Made by a program: the position numbers and the translations under genes. Shown here in pieces: positions 9,870-18,648 of a stretch of DNA of 57,729 nucleotides. A model generated the notes under the pieces. It did not search any database and had not been told where the DNA came from. It saw only the letters and a list, made by a program, of their open reading frames with translations. Position 1 is the first letter of the stretch. Each line of letters begins with the position of its first letter. Source of the DNA: Thermoplasmata archaeon (GTDB lineage: Archaea > Thermoplasmatota > DTKX01 > JAHFTX01); the NCBI GenBank assembly GCA_023265395.1, contig JAHFTX010000014.1:1-57729 (forward strand). The letters run 5' to 3'.

Positions 9870-12836
9870 GTGCAGGGCCAAGCGCTCCTGTCCCTCCCGG
9901 ACCTGGTGAGGCGCGTGGGCATCCGCGATTCGCTGCGCCGCCTCGATTCGGCGCTGGACGGCTCCCTCGAACGGGTGCCGGACCTCGCAACCAAGGAGGG
10001 GCGCGACCGCGACGTCGAGCAGCTGCGGCTGCAGGCCCGCCGTGCACGACTGATGGCCGCGGCGCGGGTGCGCAAGATCGATGCCATGGGGGACCAAGCG
10101 GCGCGCCGCTTCGGCACCGGCGGTGCGGGGCTCGGACGGCTGGTCGCCCACTCGATCAACCGGCCCTGGACAGTGTTGTTGGTGACCATCGCCATCACCG
10201 CGGCGCTGGCCATCGGCGCGGCGCGCATCCCCACCCAGATGCGCGGCGACCTGGAGATCTACCTGCCCCCCGACCACCAGGCGACGAAGGTGCTCGGAGA
10301 GGTGCGCCAGGACTTCGCCACCGACGTGGTGGTCATCTACATCGAGAGCACCGACCAAGACGGGAACGGGATCCCCGACAACATCACCGACCGCAAGTTC
10401 TTGCTGGAGGTCGCCGCCGTCGAGGGCGATGCGGCCACGGCGCAGCTCCCCGAGCCCTACCACGGGCTCAATTGGGACCGCGAGGATGGTGGCGAGGCCG
10501 ACGGCATCGTCTTCTCGCTCAGCATCGCCTCGTTGGTCGCCACCTTCAACGTCACGCCCTGCAACTTCGAGCAAGCGGTCGCCGACGAGTTCAACCTCCC
10601 GGCACCGCCGACCACCTGCAGCTTCCAGCTGCCCGACCAGAGCACCATCGATACCGCGCTGGCGCAGATCCCCTCGGCGCAGCTGGAGTCGCTGGTGGCC
10701 GACCAGTATCCCAAGGGGCCTGACGGCGCGTCGCGCCCGGATGGGGTCTGGGACACCGCCGTGGTGCTCCTGGGCATCCACCATGACCAGGACCCAGACC
10801 TGCTGGTCCCGCGGATCGACCTGATGGTCGGTCAGAGCGGGGGCAACTACACCCGCGTCGACGCGCTGGTGTTGGCGGGGGAGCGCACCGCCAGCGTCGA
10901 TGGCCAGCCGACGACGCTGATGGTCAACACCGGACCCTATACCGTCATCCAGAAGATCCAGGGCCGGACCATCTCGGAGTTCCTCGAGGTCACGCCCTTC
11001 CTGATCGGCTTCGTGTGCGCCGCGCTGCTGCTGTTCCACCGCACCTGGGGGGTCGTGCCCATCGCGCTGGTGCCCGTGGCCCTGGCCCTGGCGGCGATGC
11101 TGGGGATCGTCGGCTTCTGCAACCTGCTGGCCCCGGAGCTGTTCATCATCAGTCCCCAGATCTTCCTGGCGGTCCCGACCATCCTGGCCCTGGGCGTCGC
11201 CTACGGGCTGTACATCTCCAACCAGTACGGGGATGAGAAGGGGCGCTCGCGCAAGCTGCGGTTGATCAAGTCGGTGCGCGTGATGCACGGGGCGTTGTTG
11301 CTGTCGGCGATGACGACGGCGCTGGGCTTTGGTTCGCTCATGGTGGGGACGCTACGACCGATCTTCACCATCGGCTTCGCGCTCACCGTGGGGATCATGC
11401 TGGTGTACGCCTACGTCATCATCACGGTGCCTGCACTGGTGATGCTGACCAATTACAAGAAGGGCCTCGAGGTCAGCGGCTGGCGGCGGATCGCCAACCT
11501 GCCCTCGGCCCACCGCAAGAAGATCGTCGCCGTCGCGCTGGCCCTCTCGCTGCTCTCCGTCGGCGTGATGAGCGCCCAGGTGCGCTTCGACGCCGACTTC
11601 CTGCAGATGATGCCCCAGGACGACCCGTCGATCATCTACCTGGCCAAGTACAGCGACACCTTCGGTGGTGGGCAGCTGGGGATGGTGCTGGTGCGTGCCG
11701 ACCCCTATCAGCTCGACGTGCTCGACCTGATGGATGACGTCCAAGGCAGCGCCGCAGGCGGTGGGGGCATCAATGCCGTGCGTGACACCACCTCGCTGTC
11801 GATGGTCGACGTCCTCAAGACGGTGCGGACCCCCGAGGAGGTGACCTTGCCGGGCACCGCGATCGACGTCGGCATCCCGCAGAACACCACCTTCTGGGAG
11901 GCCGTCCACAGCGCGGCCTTGGTGGGCCAGGACGATCGGATGCTGCGCATCTTCTACGACACCCTGACGCCCGAGCTGCGCGGGATGCTCCTCAACACCA
12001 ACTCCTACCCCGCCCACGACCGCGCGTCGCTGGCGCTCATCTACGTCTTCATGCCCACCATGGACATCCCCCACACCCAAGCCGCCGTCGACGGAGTCAA
12101 CGCCGTCATCGCCAGCCGCGGCATCAGCAAGGTCTCGCCGCTGACGGGGGTCGCCACCATCACGCTGGCGGTCAACGACCTGATCATCGAGAGCCAGTTC
12201 CTGACCCTCGCACTGAGCATCGTGCTCACGGCCGCGCTGCTCAGCTGGGTCTTCCGCAAGCGCTCGCTGCTGTGGGGGCCGCTGACGATGATCCCCACGG
12301 TCATCGTCATCAGCCTCGAACCGATGGTGATGGTGGGCGTCAACATCCCCTTGTCGCTGATCACCGTCATGATCGGCTCGATCGCCATCGGCACGGGCGT
12401 CGACTACGCCATCCAGCTGAGCAATCGGTTGGTGCAGATCGGCCTGAGCCTCGAGAACATCGTCGACACCGTCCAGATGCTGGGGATCAGCTTCCTCGAG
12501 GCCACCGTCACGGTGGTGGCCGGCTTCGCAGCCGTGCTGGTCGCGCCGCGCTTCGACCTAGCGCACAAGACCTACGCGCTGACCGGGTATGGCATCAACA
12601 TCGGGTCGATCCAGGACTTCATCAAGATGATCATGATCCTCCTGGTGCTCAACGCCATCTTCGCCCTCTTCGTGATGCCGGCCCTCTACACGATCGTCCA
12701 CAACTGGCAGCAGCGGAACCTCCCTCGCCCGCCAGGGGAGCTCGACCACCAGGACGCCGAGCTGATCGAGGGGGCCTCGCGTGCGCGGCGGCGGGATGCC
12801 GTCGGCGAGCAGGCGGCGCACGCCAGCGAGCGCTAG
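9870..12836 (+). CDS. RND/MMPL-family membrane transporter
   Basis: A 988 aa exporter-type membrane protein with the two-fold repeat of the RND superfamily. The N-terminal soluble stretch (about 95 residues) precedes TM1 (TVLLVTIAITAALAIGAARI). A large external loop of about 250 residues follows, then a five-helix block beginning FLEVTPFLIGFVCAALLLF. The second half repeats this from KKIVAVALALSLLSVGVMSA, with its own large loop and helix block ending near residue 945. It likely moves hydrophobic compounds or lipids outward using the ion gradient; the substrate is unknown. The start is a GTG at 9870, with an A/T-rich element about 35-45 bases upstream. Its stop overlaps the convergent glycosyltransferase stop in a 4-base CTAG. 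Confidence 0.85.
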   Translation: MQGQALLSLPDLVRRVGIRDSLRRLDSALDGSLERVPDLATKEGRDRDVEQLRLQARRARLMAAARVRKIDAMGDQAARRFGTGGAGLGRLVAHSINRPWTVLLVTIAITAALAIGAARIPTQMRGDLEIYLPPDHQATKVLGEVRQDFATDVVVIYIESTDQDGNGIPDNITDRKFLLEVAAVEGDAATAQLPEPYHGLNWDREDGGEADGIVFSLSIASLVATFNVTPCNFEQAVADEFNLPAPPTTCSFQLPDQSTIDTALAQIPSAQLESLVADQYPKGPDGASRPDGVWDTAVVLLGIHHDQDPDLLVPRIDLMVGQSGGNYTRVDALVLAGERTASVDGQPTTLMVNTGPYTVIQKIQGRTISEFLEVTPFLIGFVCAALLLFHRTWGVVPIALVPVALALAAMLGIVGFCNLLAPELFIISPQIFLAVPTILALGVAYGLYISNQYGDEKGRSRKLRLIKSVRVMHGALLLSAMTTALGFGSLMVGTLRPIFTIGFALTVGIMLVYAYVIITVPALVMLTNYKKGLEVSGWRRIANLPSAHRKKIVAVALALSLLSVGVMSAQVRFDADFLQMMPQDDPSIIYLAKYSDTFGGGQLGMVLVRADPYQLDVLDLMDDVQGSAAGGGGINAVRDTTSLSMVDVLKTVRTPEEVTLPGTAIDVGIPQNTTFWEAVHSAALVGQDDRMLRIFYDTLTPELRGMLLNTNSYPAHDRASLALIYVFMPTMDIPHTQAAVDGVNAVIASRGISKVSPLTGVATITLAVNDLIIESQFLTLALSIVLTAALLSWVFRKRSLLWGPLTMIPTVIVISLEPMVMVGVNIPLSLITVMIGSIAIGTGVDYAIQLSNRLVQIGLSLENIVDTVQMLGISFLEATVTVVAGFAAVLVAPRFDLAHKTYALTGYGINIGSIQDFIKMIMILLVLNAIFALFVMPALYTIVHNWQQRNLPRPPGELDHQDAELIEGASRARRRDAVGEQAAHASER

Positions 12837-14011
12837 CTGGGCAGCGCGCGTCGCACGTGGTCGTCGAGCACCGAACGGTAGACCTCGAGCAGCTGCGCGC
12901 TGACCCCCTCCCAGCTGAAGCGCCGCTCGACGCTGTGCCGGGCGTTGCGCCCCAGCGTCGCCGCCAGCTGCGGGTCGTCGATCAGCCGTCGCAGCTGGGC
13001 CGCCAGGTCCTTGGGGTCGAAGGGTTGGCAGAGCAGGCCGTCGACCCCGTGCTCCACCAGCTCGCGCACCCCGGGCATGTCGGAGGTGATCACGGGAAGA
13101 CCGCTGGCCATCGCCTCGAGGGTTGCGATCCCAAACGCCTCCAGGCGTGACGTCGAGGGCAGCACGAAGGCCGAGGCGGCGGCGTAGTAGTGGGGCAGCG
13201 CCGCCGAATCGACCGGACCGGCAAGGTGGACGCGCTCCTGCAGCCCCAGCTCCGCGACCCTCTGACGCACCGTGGCCCCCATCGGGCCGCCCCCCACGAT
13301 CACCAGCCCCGCCTGGCGAGGCAACGCGCCGAGCGCCTCGAGCAGCGTGGGCACTCCCTTGTGGGCCGCCAGCCGTCCGACGAAGAGGATGACGAAGGGG
13401 AACGGGAGCTCCGCCAGTGCCGGTGCGGGCGCCAGCCCCGGGCGGAAGCGCTCCAACTCCACCCCCACGGGGATGATCCGTGCAGCACGGTCCCACACCG
13501 CCCGGGAGGTCGCGGCGTAGGAGTCGGAGGTGGCGACGATGGCCGCCGTGCGACGCAAGGTCGCGGCGCCCAGCGTGCGACGGTACAGCTCGGCCAGGGT
13601 GCCGCCCAAGCGACGGTGGATCTCCAGGTCGCAGTGGTAGGTCATCACCACCGGGATCCCCGCGGCAGCGGCACCTTTGGCTGCATAGTAACTGCTCAGC
13701 GGCGGGGGGGCGTGGAGGTGGACGAGGTCGAAGCCCCCCGCGCGCACCGCGCCACGCAGCCCCGGAGTGATGGGGGTCGCAAAGAGGTGGGCGCGCTGCG
13801 CCACCCGCACCACCGGTACGCCTTCGACGACCTCCTCGCGGGGCAGCTGGCGGTCGTGTCGCGAGGTGAGCACGCACACCTCGTGGCCCTGGGCGCGATG
13901 GAGACGCGCGATGTTGCGCACGTAGGTCTCGACCCCGCCGACGTGGGGATGGTAGTAGGGGGTGACGTGGGCGATGCGCAGCAGTGCGCCCGGCTCGGCC
14001 CGCCTCCCCAT
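12833..14011 (-). CDS. GT4-family glycosyltransferase
   Basis: A 392 aa GT-B retaining glycosyltransferase, probably adding a sugar to a lipid carrier or surface glycan at the inner membrane face. The N-terminal acceptor domain starts RIAHVTPYYHPHVGGVETYV, with the GG loop typical of the family. The C-terminal domain has FVGRLAAHKG and the E-x7-E donor-site motif within RLEAFGIATLEAMASG. The downstream sugar nucleotidyltransferase on the same strand fits a shared surface-glycan role. Donor and acceptor cannot be named. Confidence 0.9.
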   Translation of the reverse strand: MGRRAEPGALLRIAHVTPYYHPHVGGVETYVRNIARLHRAQGHEVCVLTSRHDRQLPREEVVEGVPVVRVAQRAHLFATPITPGLRGAVRAGGFDLVHLHAPPPLSSYYAAKGAAAAGIPVVMTYHCDLEIHRRLGGTLAELYRRTLGAATLRRTAAIVATSDSYAATSRAVWDRAARIIPVGVELERFRPGLAPAPALAELPFPFVILFVGRLAAHKGVPTLLEALGALPRQAGLVIVGGGPMGATVRQRVAELGLQERVHLAGPVDSAALPHYYAAASAFVLPSTSRLEAFGIATLEAMASGLPVITSDMPGVRELVEHGVDGLLCQPFDPKDLAAQLRRLIDDPQLAATLGRNARHSVERRFSWEGVSAQLLEVYRSVLDDHVRRALPS

Positions 14012-14035
14012 CGCCCCACCTGCGCCCGCGGTGCC

Positions 14036-15337
14036 TCAGTAGACCCGGGAGTGCGCGGCCCACAGCCCGGCCACCGCCGCGCCGGGGCCGACGAGCGTCC
14101 CGCTGCCCAGCACCGTGCCGACGTCGATGGTACTGTTGATCCCGGTCTTGACGTCGTCGCCCATGATGACCCCGAGCTTGCGACGCCCGGTGGCGATCCG
14201 CCCCCCCGGAGCATGGGCTAAGATCTCGGCCGAATCCAGACGGAGGTTGGCGACCTTGGTCCCCGCCCCGAGGTTACACCCGCTGCCGATGACGCTGTCA
14301 CCGACGTAGTTCTGATGGGGGATGTGACTGCCCGCCAGCACGATGGAGTTCTTGACCTCGCACGCGGCGCCGACCTTGGTGTCGGCGTCCAGGAAGGTCG
14401 CCCCACGTACGAAGGCGTTGGGCCCGACGACGGCGCGCGGTCCGATGACGATCGGCCCTTCGAGGTAGCTCCCGGAGCGAATCGTCGCGCTGGGGGCCAA
14501 GCGCACCGACCCGTGGATGGTGACGTTGGACTCGACGGTGCCCTCGAGGGCCGGCTGCACGTCGGCGCTCCACTCCTCGTTGAGCGTCAAGAGGTCCCAC
14601 GGGTGGCTGGCCTCGCGCCAGCGCCCCTGCAGCGGATGGACCGGCACCGGTTGGGCGGCGGCCACGAGCTGCCGCAGGGAATCGGTCAGCTCGAGCTCCC
14701 CCCGGGAGGAAGGTTGCAGACCCTCCATGGACCGTGCGAACTCGGGGGAGAACAGGTAGAGCCCGGCGTTGATGGTCCCCGGCCGGTGCTCCCGCGTCTT
14801 TTCGTGAAGCTCGGCGAGCTGGCCGTCGCGGGCGACGATGGTGCCGAAGGCGCCGACGTCGGGCACTTCGGTACTGGCCAGGTGGGCGTGGGCCGCTCCG
14901 GCCCCTCGTGCCTGATCGAGGAACGCCGTGATCGCCGGCGGATCGAGCAACACATCGGCGTTGACGCACAGGAACGTGCTGCGCATCGCCGCTGCTCCAC
15001 GGGCGACGGCGTGGCCGGTGCCCAGGGGCTCCCCTTGCTCGAGGAAGCGCAGCTGTACGTCACCGGGCAACTGCTCCCGCCGCTGGAGCACGTGTCTGCG
15101 CAGCACGCCACCTTGCCAACCGAGCAGCACGACGATGTCGCGCACGCCGGCGGCCACCAGGCCGTCGAGCAGGTAATCGATCAAGGGGCGCCCGGCGATG
15201 GGGAGCAGGGGCTTGGGACGTCTCTCCGTCAACGGCCACATCCGATTGCCCTTGCCAGCTGCTAGGACGAGGGTCGCTGGCGCTGAAGCCGCCAGCGGTT
15301 GGGGTTGTGCAAGGGAACGGACCGCCGTCGAGGTCAT
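14036..15337 (-). CDS. Bifunctional sugar-1-phosphate nucleotidyltransferase with left-handed beta-helix
   Basis: Makes a nucleotide-activated sugar (UDP-GlcNAc or dTDP/UDP-glucose type). The N-terminal domain carries the nucleotidyltransferase loop LAAGKGNRMWPLTERRPKP (about residues 25-43) and CVNADVLL. From about residue 255 hexapeptide repeats (IGPRAVVGPNAFVRG and onward, INSTIDVGTVLGSG) form a left-handed beta-helix that may add acetyltransferase activity, as in archaeal GlmU-like enzymes. The start is uncertain. The ATG at 15337 gives 433 aa and leaves about 20 residues before the domain; an in-frame ATG at 15358 and a TTG at 15364 also exist. The upstream region contains an ORB-like box of the origin. 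Confidence 0.85.
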   Translation of the reverse strand: MTSTAVRSLAQPQPLAASAPATLVLAAGKGNRMWPLTERRPKPLLPIAGRPLIDYLLDGLVAAGVRDIVVLLGWQGGVLRRHVLQRREQLPGDVQLRFLEQGEPLGTGHAVARGAAAMRSTFLCVNADVLLDPPAITAFLDQARGAGAAHAHLASTEVPDVGAFGTIVARDGQLAELHEKTREHRPGTINAGLYLFSPEFARSMEGLQPSSRGELELTDSLRQLVAAAQPVPVHPLQGRWREASHPWDLLTLNEEWSADVQPALEGTVESNVTIHGSVRLAPSATIRSGSYLEGPIVIGPRAVVGPNAFVRGATFLDADTKVGAACEVKNSIVLAGSHIPHQNYVGDSVIGSGCNLGAGTKVANLRLDSAEILAHAPGGRIATGRRKLGVIMGDDVKTGINSTIDVGTVLGSGTLVGPGAAVAGLWAAHSRVY

Positions 15338-15390
15338 CGTCGTCACCAACCCTGGCATCCCCAAGAAGCCTGTGGTGGGAGGGAGGCAGA

Positions 15391-15407
15391 CCCCTTACGT
15401 TCCATTG
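15391..15407 (-). repeat. ORB-like origin box 1
   Basis: The minus strand reads CAATGGAACGTAAGGGG, followed by TCTGCC. Compared with box 2 across 26 bases only a few positions differ. The orientation is inverted relative to box 2, so the G-strings point outward and flank the A/T-rich core. Confidence 0.65.
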
Positions 15408-15526
15408 CATCGTGTGGGCGGACCCGAGAGTCGGACGCTCTACCTCGTTGAGCCGCCAATCGTGCCAGCATCGTCCATCCTCCTGGTCGGAAGTGGTGAG
15501 GTTCGACCGCCGTGCTCGCCAACCTA

Positions 15527-15670
15527 GTTCTTGTGTTGGAAGATTCTATATTCATATCAATTTGGAAAAGACTAATCTAGAGAGAGAGTAGAGAGCAAAC
15601 CTCTCTTTTCGATGGCAGCCAATCACTCACTCAGAATCTCAATCGCGATTCCTTCAAGGTAATAGAGGGA
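15527..15670. other. A/T-rich candidate duplex-unwinding element
   Basis: Contains runs such as TTCTATATTCATATCAATTT and AAAAGACTAATCTAG followed by an AG-repeat, all unusual for this GC-rich chromosome. It sits between the ORB-like boxes, as expected for the site of initial DNA melting. Confidence 0.55.
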
Positions 15671-15696
15671 TTCACGGATTCCGCAGCACCGATTCG

Positions 15697-15713
15697 CCCC
15701 ATAAGTTCCCTAC
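15697..15713 (-). repeat. Weak ORB-like box 3
   Basis: The minus strand reads GTAGGGAACTTATGGGG, matching box 1 at 12 of 17 positions, including GGAAC and the terminal GGGG. It is probably a degenerate initiator site, but chance is possible. Confidence 0.35.
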
Positions 15714-15827
15714 ACATTCCGCAGGATTCACAGGGTGCCAAGGTTGAAGTACGCTGTTCGTATACCCGGGTCCCCCTCCGTCAGCGGGGTGCAGCCGCGC
15801 TGGTTGGGGGGCAATCGACGATCGGTC

Positions 15828-15847
15828 AGCGGTTGGTACCGACCGCT
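15828..15847. repeat. 20-base near-perfect palindrome inside the origin
   Basis: AGCGGTTGGTACCGACCGCT is symmetric except for one mismatched pair. It lies 18 bases before ORB-like box 2. It could bind a dimeric regulator or form part of the initiator array. Confidence 0.45.
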
Positions 15848-15865
15848 GGGGATCTGGAGGGGATA

Positions 15866-15882
15866 CAGTGGAACATCAGGGG
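15866..15882 (+). repeat. ORB-like origin box 2
   Basis: The plus strand reads CAGTGGAACATCAGGGG, followed by TCTGTGGGGG. It is nearly identical to box 1 and inverted relative to it, 84 bases before the orc1/cdc6 ribosome site. Initiator binding here could also autoregulate the gene. Confidence 0.65.
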
Positions 15883-15971
15883 TCTGTGGGGGCGCACGAC
15901 CACATCCCGTCGCACACATCCCTTCACAAACCGACACTTCCGGTGTTTCCGGTGCAAGGGGGCTTGGGAGG

Positions 15972-17312
15972 ATGAGCTCGAAGCGCTCCACCATTTTCGA
16001 TTCCTATCTCAAAGCACCGGCGACCCCCATCTTCGGGGGCTCCCGCCATGTGCTGCGGCCCGAGTACCTCCCCGAGGTCCTCCCCCATCGCGAGGAGCAG
16101 ATCCAGCAGATCGCCGCGGTGCTGTCGGTGGCCTTCAAGGGGGAACAGCCGCACAACCTGCTGATATTCGGCAAGACCGGCACCGGCAAGACGGCGGCGA
16201 TCAAGTACGTCGGCCATGAGGTGCGCCGCTGGTTGCGGCAGGAGCGGAACCTGCTCAAGCCCGCTCGCGGTCCCCGTGCGACCTGGGAGCTGACCGATGC
16301 CGCCACGGGGGCCGTGCGCGCCGCCGCCGCCGAGGAGGGCGTGCACTTCCTCTATCTCAACTGCAAGATCATCGACACCGAGTATGGAATCCTCGCCGCC
16401 CTGGCCCGTCTGCTCAAGGAGCCGGCCCCCACCGAGGAGGTCATCCCCTTCACCGGTTGGCCCATGGAGCGGGTCTTCGAGGTGCTCAAGGAGCGCATCG
16501 AGGCCTCCGGCGGGGTGGTGGTGGTGGTCCTCGACGAGATCGACCAGTACGTCCGCAAGGGGGGCGGCAACATCCTCTATCAGCTCCTCCACCTCAACGA
16601 GGAGCTGCACAAGGCCCGCCTGTCGCTGATCGGCGTCAGCAACGACCTCTGCTTCACCGACAGCCTCGAGCCGCGGGTGCGCACGCGACTGGGCGAGGAG
16701 AAGCTGGTCTTCCCCCCCTACGACGCCGCCCAGCTGGCCGACATCCTGCGCGCCCGGGCGGCCTTGGCCTTCGAACCGGGCGTGCTCGGCGACGGGGTCA
16801 TCCCCTTGTGCGCAGCGCTGGCTGCCCAGGAGCACGGGGACGCACGACGGGCCCTGCACCTGTTGCGCATGGTCGGGGAGATCGCCGAACGCGAGGAGGC
16901 GACCTTGGCCCTCGAGACCCACGTCCACCAAGCCGCCCACAAGATCGAATCGGACGTGCTCACCGAGGTCATCCGCTCGTTGCCCCTGCAGTCCAAGTTG
17001 GTGCTGTTGGCCATCGTCAGCGGCTACGAGCAAGTCGACTTGACCACGGGCCAGACCTACAACCTCTACCACGACCTGTGCGGCCAGACCGGCGTCGACC
17101 CGCTGACCCAGCGGCGCATCACCGACCTGGTGGCAGAGCTCGATCACCTCGGGATCATCCAAGCCACGCTCAAGTCGCTCGGGCGTGGGGGCGGCCGGAC
17201 GAGGATGATACGCCCAAACGTATCACTCCTCCAGACGAAGCAGATCCTCGCCGAGGACGGGGCCTTGCGCACGGCGTTGGGCTTCCGCACCCGGCAGACG
17301 ACTCTCTTCTGA
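15972..17312 (+). CDS. cdc6: Orc1/Cdc6 replication initiator
   Basis: Binds origin boxes and loads the MCM helicase. It is 446 aa with the AAA+ core in order: Walker A GKTGTGKT (67-74), Walker B VVVVVLDEID (182-191), sensor 1 LIGVSND (219-225) and sensor 2 HGDARRALHLLR. A C-terminal winged-helix domain starts near residue 330 (LPLQSKLVLLAIVSGYEQ). The ATG at 15972 is directly preceded by GGGAGG and begins at the family-typical N-terminus; the longer in-frame reading upstream crosses the ORB-like box and lacks homology. It sits next to the probable origin, as is usual in euryarchaea. Confidence 0.95.
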   Translation: MSSKRSTIFDSYLKAPATPIFGGSRHVLRPEYLPEVLPHREEQIQQIAAVLSVAFKGEQPHNLLIFGKTGTGKTAAIKYVGHEVRRWLRQERNLLKPARGPRATWELTDAATGAVRAAAAEEGVHFLYLNCKIIDTEYGILAALARLLKEPAPTEEVIPFTGWPMERVFEVLKERIEASGGVVVVVLDEIDQYVRKGGGNILYQLLHLNEELHKARLSLIGVSNDLCFTDSLEPRVRTRLGEEKLVFPPYDAAQLADILRARAALAFEPGVLGDGVIPLCAALAAQEHGDARRALHLLRMVGEIAEREEATLALETHVHQAAHKIESDVLTEVIRSLPLQSKLVLLAIVSGYEQVDLTTGQTYNLYHDLCGQTGVDPLTQRRITDLVAELDHLGIIQATLKSLGRGGGRTRMIRPNVSLLQTKQILAEDGALRTALGFRTRQTTLF

Positions 17313-17373
17313 TGTCTTGCGCTTGGCCGTGCACTCCGGCCGCCCGGTTTTCTTTCCCCCGCACCGCGGCGGC

Positions 17374-17532
17374 TCACTCCTCGCCATCGTCGGGCAGGGG
17401 GAGCGGTGCGTGGGCGCGCAGCAGCTCGTCGTCGCCGGCGACGCTGCTGAGCAGCCAGTAGGCCCCCGTCAGCGCCACGGCCAGCAGCAGGACGATCACC
17501 AGGATGCCCGGTTCGCCCAGGGGAAGGTCCAC
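17374..17532 (-). CDS. Small single-pass membrane protein, unknown
   Basis: A 52 aa open frame from a GTG at 17532 to TGA. The sequence is a short acidic N-terminus (MDLPLGEPG), a strong membrane helix (ILVIVLLLAVALTGAYWLL, residues 10-28) and an acidic tail ending LPLPDDGEE. The frame makes a coherent single-pass protein and fills the otherwise empty gap between orc1/cdc6 and the divergent signal peptidase gene. GGTGGGAAG just upstream is a weak ribosome site. There is no family I recognise. It could be chance, since the gap is short. Confidence 0.5.
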   Translation of the reverse strand: MDLPLGEPGILVIVLLLAVALTGAYWLLSSVAGDDELLRAHAPLPLPDDGEE

Positions 17533-17592
17533 CTTCCCACCTAGGGAGCGCCGCGCATCAACGTGTCGCCCTGCCAGGGCCTGGCCACCGTC

Positions 17593-17600
17593 TTTTTATG
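17593..17600 (+). promoter_or_regulatory. TATA box for the signal peptidase gene
   Basis: TTTTTATG lies 23-30 bases before the ATG at 17623, a textbook archaeal TATA position for a leaderless transcript. Confidence 0.6.
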
Positions 17601-17622
17601 GGAAAGCACGGTGGGTGCCCCG

Positions 17623-18645
17623 ATGATGGCCAAGAGCGGCCGCTCGCGGCAGCGGGAGGAGCGCCGCCAGACGGGGGCGCAGCCCCGCGCCGCCAAACGC
17701 GCCGTCTTGGTACAGGAGCGCGCCAAGCGTGCTGCCGGGGCGCAGCTGTTGCGAGACGTGCTCGTGGTCGGCGGAGCCATCCTCGTCGTCATGGCCGGCC
17801 TGTGGGTGGGGCTGGGCACCTGGCCGCCGATGGTGGTCGTCGAGAGCGGCTCGATGATGCACGGGCGCGACAGCTCGGTGGGCGTCATCGACACCGGCGA
17901 CCTCACCCTTGTCAAGTCGGTCACCACGCGCTCCGACGTGCGGACCTGGGTCTCGGCGATCCCTCGGGTCGACTATACCTACACCAGCCAGGGTGGGAGC
18001 GTGCAGGAGGGCACCAAGACCACCGGGGACGGGTACTCCACCTACAGCAACTACGGGGACGTGATCATCTATCGCAAGAACAACATGGGCGGCACCCCGG
18101 TGATCCACCGCGCGCTCCTGTGGGTCGAACCCACCAGCGATCCCCAGTGTCTCGAAAGCGGCGCCGCCGATCTGCCCGAACTCGACCTCACCTGCATCAC
18201 GACCATCACCTTCCACAAGGCCACCCAGGTGCACAGCGACATCCGCATCGACGTCGCGTCGGTGCTGGCCCGCCCAGGCAGTGGTGCCGGCTTCATCACC
18301 AAGGGCGACAACAACAACAACCAGGTCCCGGCGCTCTCGGACCAGCAGAGCCTCTTCGACGACCACCAGCAGCACCTGCTGCCCGTGCGCCCCTCGTGGA
18401 TCGTCGGTCGCGCGGTGGGCGAGCTGCCCGCCTTCGGCCTGCTGCGCCTCTTCGTCACCGGCCAGCTGGGCAGCGCGGGCGCACCGCCCAGCAGCCAGCG
18501 CTTCTTGGCCATCACCATCGTGCTGCTGGTGGGGGTGCCCCTGGCGGTGGACATCTACAGCGGTCGGCGTGCGCGCAAGAAGCTCGAACAGGTGCGCGCA
18601 CCTCGGCGCAAGCCGGCCAAGGGCGCCGACGACGCCGAAGAGTGA
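17623..18645 (+). CDS. Signal peptidase I (archaeal/ER type)
   Basis: Cleaves signal peptides from secreted proteins at the outer membrane face. The 340 aa protein has a basic cytoplasmic N-terminus (about 40 residues), a membrane segment near 46-66, then the catalytic ESGSMM box with Ser77. YGDVIIYRK follows, and VIHRAL, whose His162 is in the position of the basic residue of archaeal/ER enzymes. FITKGDNNNNQ (about 224-234) supplies the conserved Asp. A second helix near 290-306 (FLAITIVLLVGVPLAVDIY) and a basic tail end the protein. The start was chosen from the TATA spacing; ATG 17626 is equally possible. It is longer than most family members because of an insert at about residues 108-142. 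Confidence 0.92.
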   Translation: MMAKSGRSRQREERRQTGAQPRAAKRAVLVQERAKRAAGAQLLRDVLVVGGAILVVMAGLWVGLGTWPPMVVVESGSMMHGRDSSVGVIDTGDLTLVKSVTTRSDVRTWVSAIPRVDYTYTSQGGSVQEGTKTTGDGYSTYSNYGDVIIYRKNNMGGTPVIHRALLWVEPTSDPQCLESGAADLPELDLTCITTITFHKATQVHSDIRIDVASVLARPGSGAGFITKGDNNNNQVPALSDQQSLFDDHQQHLLPVRPSWIVGRAVGELPAFGLLRLFVTGQLGSAGAPPSSQRFLAITIVLLVGVPLAVDIYSGRRARKKLEQVRAPRRKPAKGADDAEE

Positions 18646-18648
18646 GCC

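Larger units (their letters stand above)
15385..15971. other. Probable chromosomal replication origin (oriC)
   Basis: About 590 bases without a convincing gene lie immediately upstream of orc1/cdc6, the usual place for an archaeal origin. The region holds two near-identical inverted boxes at its edges (minus strand near 15391-15407, plus strand near 15866-15882). Each reads CARTGGAACRTMAGGGGTCTG, with a G-run after the core, resembling known origin recognition boxes that end in a G-string. A weaker third copy is at 15697-15713. Between the boxes is the only markedly A/T-rich stretch of the window (about 15527-15670), a candidate duplex-unwinding element. No function has been shown here; the call rests on architecture. 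Confidence 0.75.

Noticed and set aside
15536-15620. A/T-rich stretch as a prophage or transposon scar
   Set aside because: No inverted terminal repeats or integrase; the position beside ORB-like boxes and orc1/cdc6 is better explained by an origin.
15728-15994. Small minus-strand frame across the origin
   Set aside because: No homology or ribosome site, and it overlaps the orc1/cdc6 start and ORB-like box.
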